Shown: positions 49,714 through 61,189, counted from the stretch's first letter. The stretch is 64,000 nucleotides of DNA from Albugo candida (GCA_905220665.1 CAJNAR010000176.1:124001-188000); one strand, 5' to 3'. The notes: generated by a model not told the origin, from the letters alone. Numbers and translations are program-made.

Positions 49714-49910
49714 GAGGGATCCGCCTCAGCTCAATCGGTTGAGCACACGGACCTCCTGCCGGAGGTCGTAAGTTCGATCCCCGGTAGTGTGGCAGCGGTT
49801 GCCCCCCAAGCAAAAAGCTTGGAAAATATCTGCCTCCCTAGTTTGAAGTTGGACATAAGTGATATTCACACGGTCAGGGGCTCATGATAGGATAAGGAAG
49901 GTAGTTGAGG
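49714..49910 (+). mobile_element. tRNA-derived SINE head, nested in Copia
   Basis: A polymerase III box A-like AGCTCAATCGGTTGAGC (49728-49744) is followed at tRNA-like spacing by a box B-like AAGTTCGATCC (49770-49780). D-arm pairing (GCTC/GAGC) is kept, but the T-arm does not pair, so it is not a working tRNA. Oomycetes are known to carry tRNA-related SINEs. The tail end is uncertain. A 67-codon frame (49684-49887) over it is spurious. Confidence 0.55.
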
Positions 49911-50339
49911 CACCAGATAAACAGTGTAATGAATTCCTTGATAAAGTACGTTATTTGTGTCCTTTTCAACATGGAAATCTTGAACCCGTCACTTGGTCGA
50001 GCCACTGCACGTTTAACGTCATCATAGAGAAGGTCATACCCTCTTTCTTCCGTTCTTCCAGAAGACAGTATGGCCCAAGGAAGACCCGCCGAGTGACTGA
50101 CAAAAAATATCGCGTAGCTTGATGCAAAGAATCTCTCCATCGACGCATACCACAAAATCGACATTTCTTTTAAGCTGCATTTTCAAACTTTCTCCATTTG
50201 GAAGTAGGCACTACTCATCACATTTCACCGTATTGTAAAATAGTGATGGTGTCGTCACTAGGTGATGACTCGAAAAACTATCCAAAATGCATTGGAAGGT
50301 GGCATCGACATTGTCCGCAACGGCCAGCGGAAATTCCTT

Positions 50340-51488
50340 ATTGACTTCCTATTTGCATTAGCGTTTAAAATGACCTTCATTGCCGCAATTGAAGCAGACA
50401 ACCGACTTTCTACGTTGGCGGTCATCATTATCTTAGGTCACCTAACGATAGAGCCTTTTACAGCGGCCACCGTCTGCTTGCTCCCGAGGCGAGTGCTTTG
50501 GATTAGTCAGTTGCGAACAAAATAACCCAGTTCTTCTGCATGTAGTAAGTAATCTTCACGCTGAGGATTTAGTCGTGTCAATAGCACGCCCTGGAAGTCA
50601 CTTAGAGAGCTGGGAAACGTGGCATTATTATCGGGAGCTTGGTCGTGAGCACCAACGACAGGATCATCTAACGCCATCAGGTACATGATGTGATCATTCC
50701 ACGAAACACCTCCCTTTTTATTCGATGCGAAGAGCTTGGACGCTTGTGTTTTCGGAATCCGCAGCCGAACTTGCTGTTCAGTCGGTCCATTAAGTACCAA
50801 ATTTTTAGGTTCTCCTCGTACGAGATGTCCACCTGGCTGTGAAATTTCTGTCCAGCTTTACTGGAAAAATGTCCAGCTATATTTCTTCAGTCCACATGCA
50901 CCCACTGAGATCTTCAGCGATCTTAACATGCCGCAGATACCCGTTTCTCCCAGGGTTCAAACCCTTCAAAGGCCTGGGTACATCTCATTGCCGTCGAAAT
51001 TTTCGATGGCAAGTTTCAGGTTCCTTATCTGCACGGGTGTTTGCGATGCAAAGTACGACGGTGTTGGCACCGACCTGTATGAAGGGCCCGTTGGTGGCTG
51101 CATGAATACTCGTTGTCTGCCAACTTCCTCGCGCAATCGATGGTCCCTCTTTCGTGCAGCGTGATGTCGCACTGGACTCCATATGAACTCGTCTTCAAGC
51201 GAGGTTATCGTCCCATTCCGACTAAGGCCCGAGCGTGTCTCCGCATAAGCGCGAAAAGTGCTACTGCCGGCGGACACGACCGAAGTTTGGTCATCAATTC
51301 CGAACTTCAAGCCTGGTGAGGCGAGCTCCAATGTCACCAATAAGTTCAGTGACCATATCCAGCAGCCTTGCCATGTCTCCTCCCACACTTGGAGCTATAC
51401 TGGCTCCATCTTTCTTGGTGTGAGTCGCGGTTGGCGCTTGGGCTCGATCTTGATATTGGGCAATTTGTTCGATAGGCGTTGGGCTCAT
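50340..51488 (-). pseudogene. Copia gag
   Basis: Starts at the ATG at 51488 (MSPTPIEQIAQYQDRA), which lies inside the primer-binding site. The N-terminal helix MARLLDMVTELIGDIGARLT is followed by a stop. Other frames continue with LAIENFDGNEMYPGL (about 50980), YLLHAEELGYFVRN (about 50520) and a zinc knuckle CFNCGNEGHFKR then stop then Cys (about 50370). At least three frame breaks. Confidence 0.7.
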
Positions 51489-51492
51489 AACC
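51474..51492 (-). promoter_or_regulatory. Primer-binding site of Copia element (half-tRNA type)
   Basis: The minus strand reads GGTTATGAGCCCAACG directly after the LTR. It complements CGTTGGGCTCATAACC, which resembles the anticodon arm of initiator tRNA-Met. Drosophila copia is known to use an internal initiator-tRNA site (GGTTATGGGCCCAG-like). Confidence 0.65.
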
Positions 51493-51719
51493 TGTCGGAA
51501 ATACCGCACGGAATGGGAAGTTGGGTCCCTGTAGAAAGGTAAAGATAAAACTAAGTACATTATTCCTGACTGTTAGTTTCTCTTTCCACGGCCTTTCTCG
51601 ATTACGAAACCACTGCGTCGGGACAGTCTCAGCTGAAGTTATACGAAACCACTATTTAGCTCCTTGTATCTTTTCACCAAAACGTCCGGTGGATGGCAAT
51701 GTGGATTCGCTACTTTCCA
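51493..51719 (-). repeat. 5' LTR of Copia element
   Basis: 227 bp, 10 bp longer than its partner because of an indel near 51696. Confidence 0.75.
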
Positions 51720-54044
51720 TCACGTAACTTATAGTAAATCAATGCAGCTGATGCAGATTTCGTTTATAGGTGTCTGCCAGCACGTCAAACGAAGCAAAAT
51801 ATGCTCGAGCACGGCGTTATCGGATTGGCTTTCAAGATTCCTTTCATATCCTTGCTAATCAAAATCTGTATAAGAACGCGAAACTAAACAAAAGATGCGA
51901 TTCGTTCACGCACGCCTCCAGGCTTGATCATTCCTTCACTTATTACAACTAGCTCCTCTATCTGCTTCAGCCAGTGTAGTTTATTCATATCTCGAATTTG
52001 CTAAGCGTCTGTTGCATTGGAAAGCGCCTTTAAGAAAGACCGTAAGATGTATGCTCCTGCGCTCATATGGCAAGCTGGCGGTACGAGTCGAACGACCTGA
52101 AAATGATTCGTTGAAGCGCTTGTGTAGTATTCTTAACAAGCCGCTATAACAATTGATGATCCTATGATTGAATAGCTCACTGATAGTTTTTTTGAGTCCT
52201 GCGTCTAGCAGTCGCTTCATTTCAATATGGCATAGACGACACACACTTGCATCCATTCCATCTTCACTCAATTTTTTACTTTGACTCTGAAGCACTTTAT
52301 TTGTAGTCGATTCAAAAAGTCATTTCGTTGAACACAGAGTTGCTATTCCCGAGTCAGGTCATTAATCTCTTGACAGTCATGCAAGAAGAGAACGATGTAT
52401 TGCTGATCTGAAGACCGCTGTTTTAGGCGCATTTTGGCTCATGTCTAAGAAATAATGCGATGATTTATTTAGTATGCTGAGTAAATGCGAGCCACATTCG
52501 GCATCATACGGAACGCGGTAGTTATTAATATATGAGAAGTCAAGCTATACTTTTGAAACAATGCTGCATTGTATTAAGTGTGCACTATAATGAATGGGTG
52601 ATAACTAGTCGTATAACTAGCGAACTTCACTATGGTGCTCAATCAAAACTCGGTAAGACACAGCGCATCTTCGATACCAACTTACAGTACTGTACTTGTT
52701 GAATCAGGGAGCCCTCGACGAGGTGGACGACTTGCGAATCTAGCATGGAAATCACAAAAAAATTGATAGTATGTTCACGTCATTCCGGTGTGCCTCGGAT
52801 TGATAATGCTTCCAAACAGATCTCAGCCTTGTTTTCTTCACAATGATCACAAACTCTATCCATTTTAACACACATTCGATTAAAATGCTGAAAATTAAGC
52901 TTAATACTCCCCCTCAATACACTCAACACTAGTGCGTCAGGAACTTCAAATCACATCTCTAATATGTACTCCGCAGACCTCGCAGATAGCACCGCCTTCG
53001 TTCAGTCAGCGCTATACAATCGAGAGGTTTAAGCATGAAAAAATGCGTCGGTAATTTAGTAGTAAAAGCAGCGTCCGATTCGACCGAGCTTTTTTCCATG
53101 ATGCTGCGATTCTATTTCGGCCTCCGCAGATCGATGTTTTCGACAAAACATCACATCCCACGGTGCATCCCATCAGAAAGCACAATGAAAAAGCTGGCAT
53201 TCAGTAGGAACCGGACTTGTCCTACATTATTGACGTATCGTAAACTCCATGCAGCTGAGCCGGTTCGTCACTTAAGTCCTCAACGAGCCTTTATTGTTCC
53301 ATTGAAGCGCACCGCCAAGCGCTTCGGTTCCCTTTTTCACTCAAGTTCTAACTAACATATACGTACTTTTCGATCACCTCCTGTGGGGTTTTCAACCGCA
53401 CACAGTAAGGTTTCAACTAATTTATCCTTTCTTATCACTTACAGAATATCTCCATTCTTTCTTCGCAAACGACAGCCAAATCCAGCGCACTGGATTTGCC
53501 TTCGCAAAACCTTTTACTAGAAATTTCTTCTCTTTCCTCGCTTAAGTACAACTCAGGGCTCCACAAGCGTGCCGGTTGCGATGAATAGTCAACAAACATA
53601 CACTTAAGAAAGGCTTTGGAACGCTGGAACGTATTATGTCGTGAAACTCGTGTGAGAATGAGCTTTTCTCAGAGCCAACGTTACCGTTAGCCACGTGTTG
53701 CATATAAAAATGAGAGCAGAATCACTCTACTTAACTGTATTTTCAATCTACGCCAATTCTCTAGGTTGATGTTACGTCAAGAATGACTAGATCTGATTTC
53801 CATGTACTTTCCGATATTCTTTAGGTACAAAGCGTCTGAACCGGATCAGATTAAAAAAGGAAAGCTTTGAATGAAGGTCATCGCACGCTGACAATTCCTC
53901 GAAAGACTTATGCATCGCTTGTAGCTCTTCAACAATAATGATGTTTGACTAGATTTCCTTTCTGTATGCTCTTTTGAAACTCACTTCAAACTCTCTTTGA
54001 CGTTGCGTAAATTTAAAACCATCGAGGGTGAACAATACTACACC
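51720..54044. other. Unassigned region upstream of kinase pseudogene
   Basis: Apart from the frame at 51981-52295, I see only short frames (for example 53035-53355, plus). An initiator-like CTCACTTCAAACTCTCTTT at 53980-53998 may be the old promoter of the kinase gene. Confidence 0.35.
51981..52295 (-). CDS. Fragment of an unrecognised protein (possible exon or gene remnant)
   Basis: About 104 codons with a protein-like composition: VCRLCHIEM (two Cys), KKTISELFNHRI, LLRILHKRFNESF, then LPYERRSIHLTVFLKGAFQC. The frame has no ATG near its start; it opens at a non-ATG codon, so it may be the 3' part of a larger broken gene or an exon. I do not recognise the family. The Cys-x2-Cys pair and the basic, globular look suggest an intracellular protein, but no function should be assigned. 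Confidence 0.3.
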   Translation of the reverse strand: MLQSQSKKLSEDGMDASVCRLCHIEMKRLLDAGLKKTISELFNHRIINCYSGLLRILHKRFNESFSGRSTRTASLPYERRSIHLTVFLKGAFQCNRRLANSRYE

Positions 54045-54820
54045 ATGACAGAACAACCCCAACAACAAGCCGCATCACTTGCTCACTATGAGCGAGTAAG
54101 TGAATTCGACGATCCTTAGTTGCTGTTACGTCAGTTTCCCCCACGATCCCCATTATTCATGCAGTCTCGTATAGCAGTCTTTTACGCAAAGACACGAAGA
54201 TATATTTGGTGAAAGAGAGTCACTCAAATACTACCAGTAAACTTGGAATGGAACAAATTCAAATTGAGAAGTGAGCTCACGACATCTCCAATGAAAGCTC
54301 CGCCAGATGTGATCGCAACTACTTCCAGAGAGTCTTTGTAAGTAGCTCATTCGTTTTTGAGTAGGCAATATTAGGAGAGTTGTACAAATATCTTTTGCAG
54401 GAAGTGCACTATACCAAGCGTCAATATGCGCAGTACGTCCAAGAACTGGTTCGAGTATTGATGGATGATCTCAGGAAGGGTGTAATCCATCGAGATATCA
54501 GGCGACAGAACATCGACTTGTTTATAATCGCTAGAACAAGATTGCTATTCCGCATGGTCTGTTACGGTGCCGACGTCAAGACGACCCACATGCTGGAGAC
54601 TAGAAATAATTACGTATGCATCAATTTTTGGAGCTCCCCCATTCGAAGCTGTAAGTAACACAAGTGGATCGCATCGGTTGATCTACACTTCCCGAATTAT
54701 GTATCGTCCTCTGCAATCTGAGTTGGTGCAGAATACATTGCAAAGAGATTCTAAGTGTCGTGATCAAAAAATTCCTAGACCATCCATGGATTCAATTGCA
54801 TTGTGCTGAAACTGCAGAAT
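54045..54820 (+). pseudogene. Aurora-type protein kinase pseudogene
   Basis: Starts at the ATG at 54045 (MTEQPQQQAASLAHYERVSE) and stops after 24 codons. Kinase landmarks follow in different frames: KIYLVKE near 54200 (ATP-lobe), GELYKYLLQEVHYTK at about 54370, YAQYVQELV, GVIHRDIRRQNIDLF at about 54480 (catalytic loop H-R-D, with R-R-Q-N for the usual K-P-E-N), VPTSRRPT at about 54565 (activation segment), FGAPPFEA at about 54625 and KFLDHPWIQLH at about 54770 (C-lobe end). GELYKYL, the activation segment and the L-x-H-P-W-I end point to Aurora kinases. Part of the region between activation segment and GAPPFEA is deleted. Several frameshifts make it dead. Confidence 0.7.
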
Positions 54821-55589
54821 TTTGACCATAACGCATGATGCTTATCTGCCCGACGTGAAACAAAGTGCGCTGTAAGGATATCGAATGAGAGAAAGGAGGT
54901 GCGTCTACTTAATCTTACGATTCTATGATTGATGTGAAACCTTCTCGTCTCCAAATGCTTACAAAATGGTGCGGGAAACTCACTAGAGTAAAGTTGAGTC
55001 GAATAATTGGAGAACAATACATGATTGTGTTGGAGATTTGTCGTTCATGATGTAATGGAGAGTAGCGTGACATGTTATAGCACTAGAACTGATTTTATGG
55101 TAGGTGTATGTCGTTGAATTGAGTTGATATATGTTCATGAAAATGTCTGCCTGAGACTATTGTTCTACGTTTCGTACTGCGTCTGGGAAAAGGTGCAATG
55201 CGTTATCAACGGTTTTCTCCGACCAAGGTACGGTAGCATTACACTCTTGTCCCATGTAACCGTCAAGCTGTCTTTTTCAAGTCGTCGCGTCTCCCCCCGC
55301 AAGGGCAATTATGTTGTTCTTGCGGTGACGCAAAAGGGTATGCTTTTTGGGTACGTTTGAGTGTTGGTGGTGCATGTTACGGTTAAACACATTTAACAAC
55401 ACCTCGCGTGCACGAGAACCAACAAATGGGAATGAACGTGCTGGAAAGATCTGTCAGTATTAAGCTTCAATCGGACCCGCAAGTACGTCTCTCAAGGCGT
55501 ATTTGGCTGCGTGCGCACTGGAATTGCAGCAGAAAAAAAAACATGATTTCTCTGACAAGCTGCATTATTTGCAAATGTACGACACATCG
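54821..55589. other. No gene seen
   Basis: A 78-codon plus frame (55124-55360) is present but has no recognisable domain. Confidence 0.35.
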
Positions 55590-56201
55590 ATTCGTAAAGC
55601 TACTCGTTCGATTCCCTAATAAGAAATCATCAGCCGTAAAGATGGAATCAATTTCGTCCTTTTGAACACAGGATTTCGATTTATCGTCGTACGAGATGTA
55701 TAGTTTCTCAGCTTTAGATATATAATCTTCAAGAGAAGTAATCTCAGATGAAATTTTCTCTCCATTAAAGGCCACGTTCGTTAAGAGCTTCCCATTATTC
55801 ATACAAACCGGTGGTTTCCTTCGGTTAGGGTCGCATTGCGAACACTGCTCTTAGTGTCACATCCTGGAATGGTGTAACCAATTTTTTCAGAAGCTGGTTC
55901 ATAAATGCTGATTGTGGTCCCTTTTATGAATTGGACTGCTTTGTTTAAGTCCATTTTGAAGAATTGACAAATAACAGTTCCATCTTTTCTCAACCTGGTG
56001 CGACTTGGTTGTATGCATTAGCATCGAACAACTCCATCGAGAGGACGTTATCGCATGTGCAGGTGTTGTTTGCGACAACTTGGCGCGTACTTCCAGGTAT
56101 CAGGTTATCGATGGTGGCACCAGAATAAGAGTGACTTTGTGCGATGTAATTCCCGCTATCGAAAGGATGAGAAAATTGAATTGGAAGATTCGGCTCTTCA
56201 T
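55590..56201 (-). pseudogene. Secreted Cys-rich family, subfamily B copy B3 (broken)
   Basis: Start at 56201 with a good signal peptide (MKSRIFQFNFLILSIAGITS). After about 30 codons the frame shifts to NNTCTCDNVLSM and DANAYNQV, shifts again to VICQFFKMD, SIYEPASE and IPGCD, and again to NNGKLLTNVAF, SKSCVQKDEIDSI and LLGNRTSSF. All these align in order with copy B2 at 16.2 kb. Three or more frameshifts. The promoter is well kept: initiator CTCATTCTCCTATTCTC (minus, 56221-56240) and motif TTCGTGAGCCAC (56323-56334). Loss of function may therefore be recent. Confidence 0.8.
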
Positions 56202-56334
56202 TGCGGTCGTTGGTGGCCCTGAGAGAATAGGAGAATGAGACAACGCTATGTGGGCGCAGTGTTGGGCGCGGAATAAGCAGACGGTGAAAAGGTTCCAGCT
56301 GGTGGTTGAGAGCATGCAATTTGTGGCTCACGAA

Positions 56335-57092
56335 TGCATGATTATACGTATGAAAGTACCCACGTGGTACGGTGCATGCTCAACCAAATATTACTGAAAA
56401 ATAGTTCAATCAAGTGAAAATATTCCAAGTGCTTTACATAAATGTATGACTTTTTTTCATAAAGAAAAACCAGTAACGCGAAGAAAGGCTAGGGTCAAAA
56501 TGTCTGAAGCTTTGATCTTCATAGGGAGGAGCACACAACTGGGATGGTAATGCTTACGCATTGGGTTGATACATATTACACAATTGGGTTGATAATGTTC
56601 TCTCAGTTGGGTTCATGATTTTTCACCGTACAATATCAGGCTTTTCCTCATGATGTACAGGGAAGTGGGATGTGCTTTTTTGCCTTTTTGAGAGTGAGAT
56701 TTCCTGTTGGATAGCGGATAGTATTACGTATATCCTCATAGGTTCTCGCTTATTTCCTTTGGTTCTTTTGTCTTTTATCAAAAGAAAAGAAAAGTATGAG
56801 AAAAGAAAATAAATTTTAATAAAAAAGAAAAGTTTTTTTTTGGTCAAGAAAAGAAATGATTAACGATTTTGTGTTAGTAGCGAAGACGGGATGACATCTC
56901 CGAGTGTATTCATTCTACCAAATATCAGAGCCATGATATGAAAGCAGTCAAGCGAAAGAAATATTTTAGTCTTCTGGGGTAGGAGAAGGCTAACGCTTAT
57001 GGAATACCGTCAGCATCAGATAACGAAAATAGGATGTGCTGTTAAGTACGATCTTATCTACCTGCTTTATAGTGTTTCGCGTCTAAGAAATA
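56335..57092. repeat. Unit U flank of copy B3; no gene
   Basis: Matches units at 5.1-5.6, 38.8-39.3 and 44.7-45.0 kb. Cut by the DNA transposon at 57093. Confidence 0.55.
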
Positions 57093-59816
57093 CAGTGCAC
57101 GACACCTAAAATCAGCACCTCCACCCGGTGGGCAAGAATTTTTTGGGACACTCAATTATCCACTTAAACAAAAATATCTATCTATACCTTAAAAGTAAAT
57201 TGCCGTGGCTTTCTGGCAATAGAGTCGGATTTTTGCAAAATTTGTTTTTGATGAAGTTAGAAGCCTTTGAAGTTCGGCAATTTTCGTGATTATGTATGGA
57301 GCTATGGAAAAGAATGGCCGGACATCTAAAAATAGATGCTTTTTTTACCCAATTAGGAAGGACCACCTGGAAATAGATAATTGTTTTAGCCAATTAGAAA
57401 GGACCATCTAAAATAGATAGTCTGTTAGAAATCTGACACAGACTTACATACTTTCTTTGTTGGTTATGTGTATATCTGTAATCTAGTTTAAAAGTGCATT
57501 AACGTTCATAAGAACAGAGGCTGGAATGTGACCGTGTGAACAGTACTTCTTCACTGCATACTCGGCAGCTTTTCCACTGAGATTCTTACGGTAGACATCC
57601 ATCTACCGCTGTGTCTTGCATGCAAATTGGCGAATTGCTGTCAAGCTGATTGATGACATGGCAGAGGGAACAGTTTCTTGCAAGCCAGACCAGGAGTAAT
57701 TGCAGTGCTTCCGTGTGTACTGCTTTGCGGCGCCCCAAAAGTTCTCAATGTAGTTCAACTCGCAATGAAATTTGGGGTAAAATATAATTTTGTGCCAAGC
57801 TGCTGTAATCACCTCCTCAAGTAATCCACGCTGGGCCACAAAATCTGGCTGTCGGGACATGACAGTGCGAGCGCAGCAAGAAAGAGTATCAGAGCATCTG
57901 ACATCACTTGAGCAAACCAAACATAAGCCAGGTTGCCAAAGACCACGTTCGCTTAAAAGAGCCTTGATTCCCTTTGGTTTACCACGTAGTTCCTCATTCT
58001 CATAATCGTCTGAATAAACCATGCTAAGGCACATTGTCTCCATAAGTCGTTGGCCTTGAGAAAGCACATATTAATTAATTGTTTACAGTAACTCCGGGGA
58101 TGATTTATTTAAATCATTCCTCATTTTTGGTTGTTTTCCACCAGGGCCAAGGTTCATTCTCTTTGCAACAAGTGCATCACTAGCAAAAGCAGCATGACTG
58201 GTTGCATTGTCGAAGGCACATAAAGCTTGAGCTTCAAAAAATTGCGCATTGAAGATTGGAATATCTTTGTCATGGACTTGTGCAAGCAGATGCTCTTCTG
58301 TCCACCCGCCACCTTTATTCTTTCCAGGCTTCATGTAAATACAGCACTCTTTCGGCACATCAGGATACTCAAGCTGCATTGCTTCATCGAGCGCCAAGCG
58401 CCCGCAAACATCAGTCAAAAATTCGCTAACGTGAAGGGAACGTCCTTGTCATTTTTTTCGCAATGGCTGCTCTCCCTCCGGCAGCCAAAGTTTTCTTTGA
58501 CCATCATTTGCTGAAAAAACGCTCTCATCATGCGTAACAAGTACCAATGGTTCCACATCATCTGCAGGCCACGCCATAATTTCCATATCTTCACCAGAAA
58601 AAACTGGAAACCTCGGGTCATATGCCTCCATTAGTGCAAGAAACTCATTTCGGTATGCCACAACATCAGCCCGCTCATGTCCATCAATGTAGAGACCTTT
58701 GCGGACCAATCAAAAGCCAAGATTCATTTCTTTCACCCATCGCATGGCAGTTCGGGATGATATTGTTGCAGGTGCATAACCGAGGTAAGGGAGCCCCACA
58801 ATGTCCTCATACCACATTAAAACGACCAACTCTTTGCGTGTTTTCCTTGTTGGGACATTGGCAGCTTGTGGTCCTTTAGAAATGCACGTGCCCATGTGCG
58901 TAAAGCACGTGAGAAGTATGGGCCCTTTCCTATGGCTGTGGTGACAAAGTCGCTTGCGCTCGTGCGACTTCTCCCATTTTTATAAAGACGCAGATACAAA
59001 CTCAAAGCTTGCACGCGTAGCTGCTCTGTCCCATTCAGCTTCTTTGCTTTGTCAATTTTGACAATCTTGACAGTCTTTGCCAATTCTTCTATTGCACTGT
59101 CAAGGCTCCCCTCTTCCCACAGGCTATCTTCAACATCGTCAGTTTCGGAATCTTCGTCAGCAGAAACTCCTTCTATCACAGGCTCTTGCCGCACGAAATA
59201 GCTGGTCAGCTTTCGTGAAACTTCTGCTGTCTTGCGTTGATTTTGTTTGTGACGTCGGCGTGTCCGTGCTGAATCACCACCATAACGAAATGGGCGGTTG
59301 GTGGTTGGTACTGTAGCAATAAGAGCTGGTGACATCGCCGCCTCCAACTGTTCAACTGCACCTTCAGTCTGCTCTTCCTCCTTGTCACTTGTTGGTTCCT
59401 CTTCAAAAATTTCATTCTCTATGTCACTACCATCTATATTGTTTCCACCGTCAGGATCCTATGAAAAGTGTGGTGAACTGTGATGACTTTTGTTTGCGTT
59501 TCTGGCATTCTGCAGGTGTTTTTTTGCGCTTTGATAGTTGTACCATGTTGCCTAGCGAATGTTTTTTCCTGTTAGAATTTTTGAGGGTGTTGGTTATGTA
59601 TCTACTGTATGTAGTCTGCATATATATCTACATATGTGTCCACCCTATAGTTTCGCGTTAGATATTAATTTCGGATTCCGATTGGTTCACAAAACAGGTA
59701 TTTCTCACGTGATTGGTTCACAAAACAGGTTTTTAGAAGTATACTCTGCATGAAATAGATTTTTGGTAATCTGGCCGCAAAAATTTGGGGGTGTCGGTTA
59801 TAGGTGTCGTGCACTA
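57093..59816 (-). mobile_element. DDE DNA transposon with terminal inverted repeats
   Basis: The left end CAGTGCACGACACCTA and the reverse complement of the right end TAGTGCACGACACCTA match except for the outermost base. TA dinucleotides flank both sides (57091-57092 and 59817-59818), the target duplication typical of the IS630/Tc1-mariner group. It is 2724 bp long and carries one transposase gene, now broken. Short subterminal direct repeats exist: 'gattggttcacaaaacaggt' near 59680 and 59710, and an 'aattag.aaggacca' pair near 57350 and 57395. Confidence 0.8.
57483..59347 (-). pseudogene. Transposase, DDE superfamily (KFHCELN type)
   Basis: Catalytic motifs in order: THDESVFSANDG near 58530 (first Asp), FDNATSHAAF near 58205 (second Asp) and YPKFHCELNYIENFWGAAK near 57750 (the Glu). 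RTVMSRQPDF and the end MDVYRKNLSGKAAEYAVKKY also fit a transposase type I know from fungal genomes and a few other eukaryotes. The N-terminal part (58817-59347, basic and acidic stretches) is in a different frame, so there is a frameshift near 58.88 kb. In-frame stops lie near 58708, 58449, 58083, 58071 and 57603; the reading frame otherwise stays aligned. Non-autonomous now. Confidence 0.8.
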
Positions 59817-59818
59817 TA

Positions 59819-61180
59819 TCATAAAGGGAGAAAAGGATGTGAGAAGAGAAATGTTATACGCCTTTCGTATCTGTAGCGAGAAGGGAATGACATCTTCGAG
59901 TGGATCCCATGGAGCAGATACCAGAACGACGACAAGTCGGTGATAAAAGCACAATCGAAGTAGAAGAAACCTCTGCTTATGTAATATCGTCAGCATCTGA
60001 TAAGTAAAATGTAAATATATTTTTTAAGAAGTAAGATCTCATATGTCTGCCCGGGCAAAAGTGTGGGTCCGAGAACTACGCTCCAGGCGGAAGAATAAAA
60101 GTGCGTGTCAGGTTTAGTTGAGAAGTATTGTGTCGTTCTATGAAGTTTGTACTTGATGTTATTAAGTTAACACTCGTAAGTAGCACATTCAATGATCTGT
60201 TGAATCATCGGCACGATTATTGGTTAATTTACGGAAAGCAAAACCTGTTTGATTGGTTGAAAAAAGATAAATCGTAATTGTCTGATCAGATGCGTTATAA
60301 GTATCTATTGAAGTGTGATCAAACGCGTAATAAAATCAAAACCAATCGGGACTATTATAACGAGCAGCCACACGAAATGAGTGGCCCACTGTATACAAAG
60401 TAACTCTTAAATTGGCCAAAACATCGCTTCCAAGCATCAAAGCATCGTTTCTTTTCGAAGTCGTGAATTGTGCACTGCTTTCGCTGTTAGCGCAAAGTAC
60501 AATTTTGCATTCAAATTTAAACTCGCATTTTCACCAATAAGTACCCTCCAATACTCGGTAATGACCAGGAGAACTACTCTTGAGATTTAATTTGATACGC
60601 TTATAAGAAACAGGGAGTCAAAAAGTATTACAACACATTGCCTATACAATCACTGCCTGACACTTTTGAGAATACAATTTGCAGTAGAGATGCAAGAAAA
60701 GGAAATCTCTCGCTGGTTTCTTTTTGTATCAGCAGTGTGCTTTACCGTATCATTGCGAGGTTTGCGGAGTTGTGACTACTGTCTGTTAATCATTTCGTAT
60801 AAAAAGAGCTTGAAAATGAGCCACTGCATCTCACTCTGAACTTACGTCAGCCTACATACCTAACCTTATGTCTGCTTATGGTACGTTGAATAAAAAGAAA
60901 TTATCTCTGCATTGGTCTTCGACTACCGAGTATGGTGCTGTTCGAATTTCGGATGATAGAATTTATCATGAGGACGTGCGATTTTAGTTACGTCTTATTC
61001 ACTGATAATTTCCTTCCCATTATATAGTTGCATTCTGAGAAGCATTGGGGTACTTTGTTCGACTCCGCAAGGTATTCTATCAGGAGAGGTATCCAAGCTC
61101 TTCTTTTGGATGATTTTAGGTATCGCCTTACCTAGGCCATGCCCAAAGCGTCTAATTCTGAGTGCTTTTGAATCCAGTAT
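59819..61180. repeat. Unit U, orphan (no family gene)
   Basis: Aligns with 39.03-40.3 kb. The family gene expected on its left is missing. The transposon at 57093-59816 separates it from the B3 unit. Confidence 0.55.
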
Positions 61181-61189
61181 TTTAAGACC

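Larger units (their letters stand above)
46560..51719 (-). mobile_element. Copia-type LTR retrotransposon, degenerate
   Basis: Two LTRs (46560-46776 and 51493-51719) in the same orientation, a primer-binding site just inside the 5' LTR, then gag, integrase, reverse transcriptase and RNase H in Copia order on the minus strand. LTRs share long tracts such as 'cggaaataccgcacggaat' and 'ttttcaccaaaacgtccgg' but differ clearly. All coding parts are broken. No clear target-site duplication was found, so the exact ends may be off by some bases. Confidence 0.85.

Noticed and set aside
49727..49792. Functional tRNA gene
   Set aside because: Box A and B are present, but the T-stem does not pair and there is no matching 7-bp acceptor stem.
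49684..49887. 67-codon plus-strand frame
   Set aside because: Covers the SINE head; no domain.
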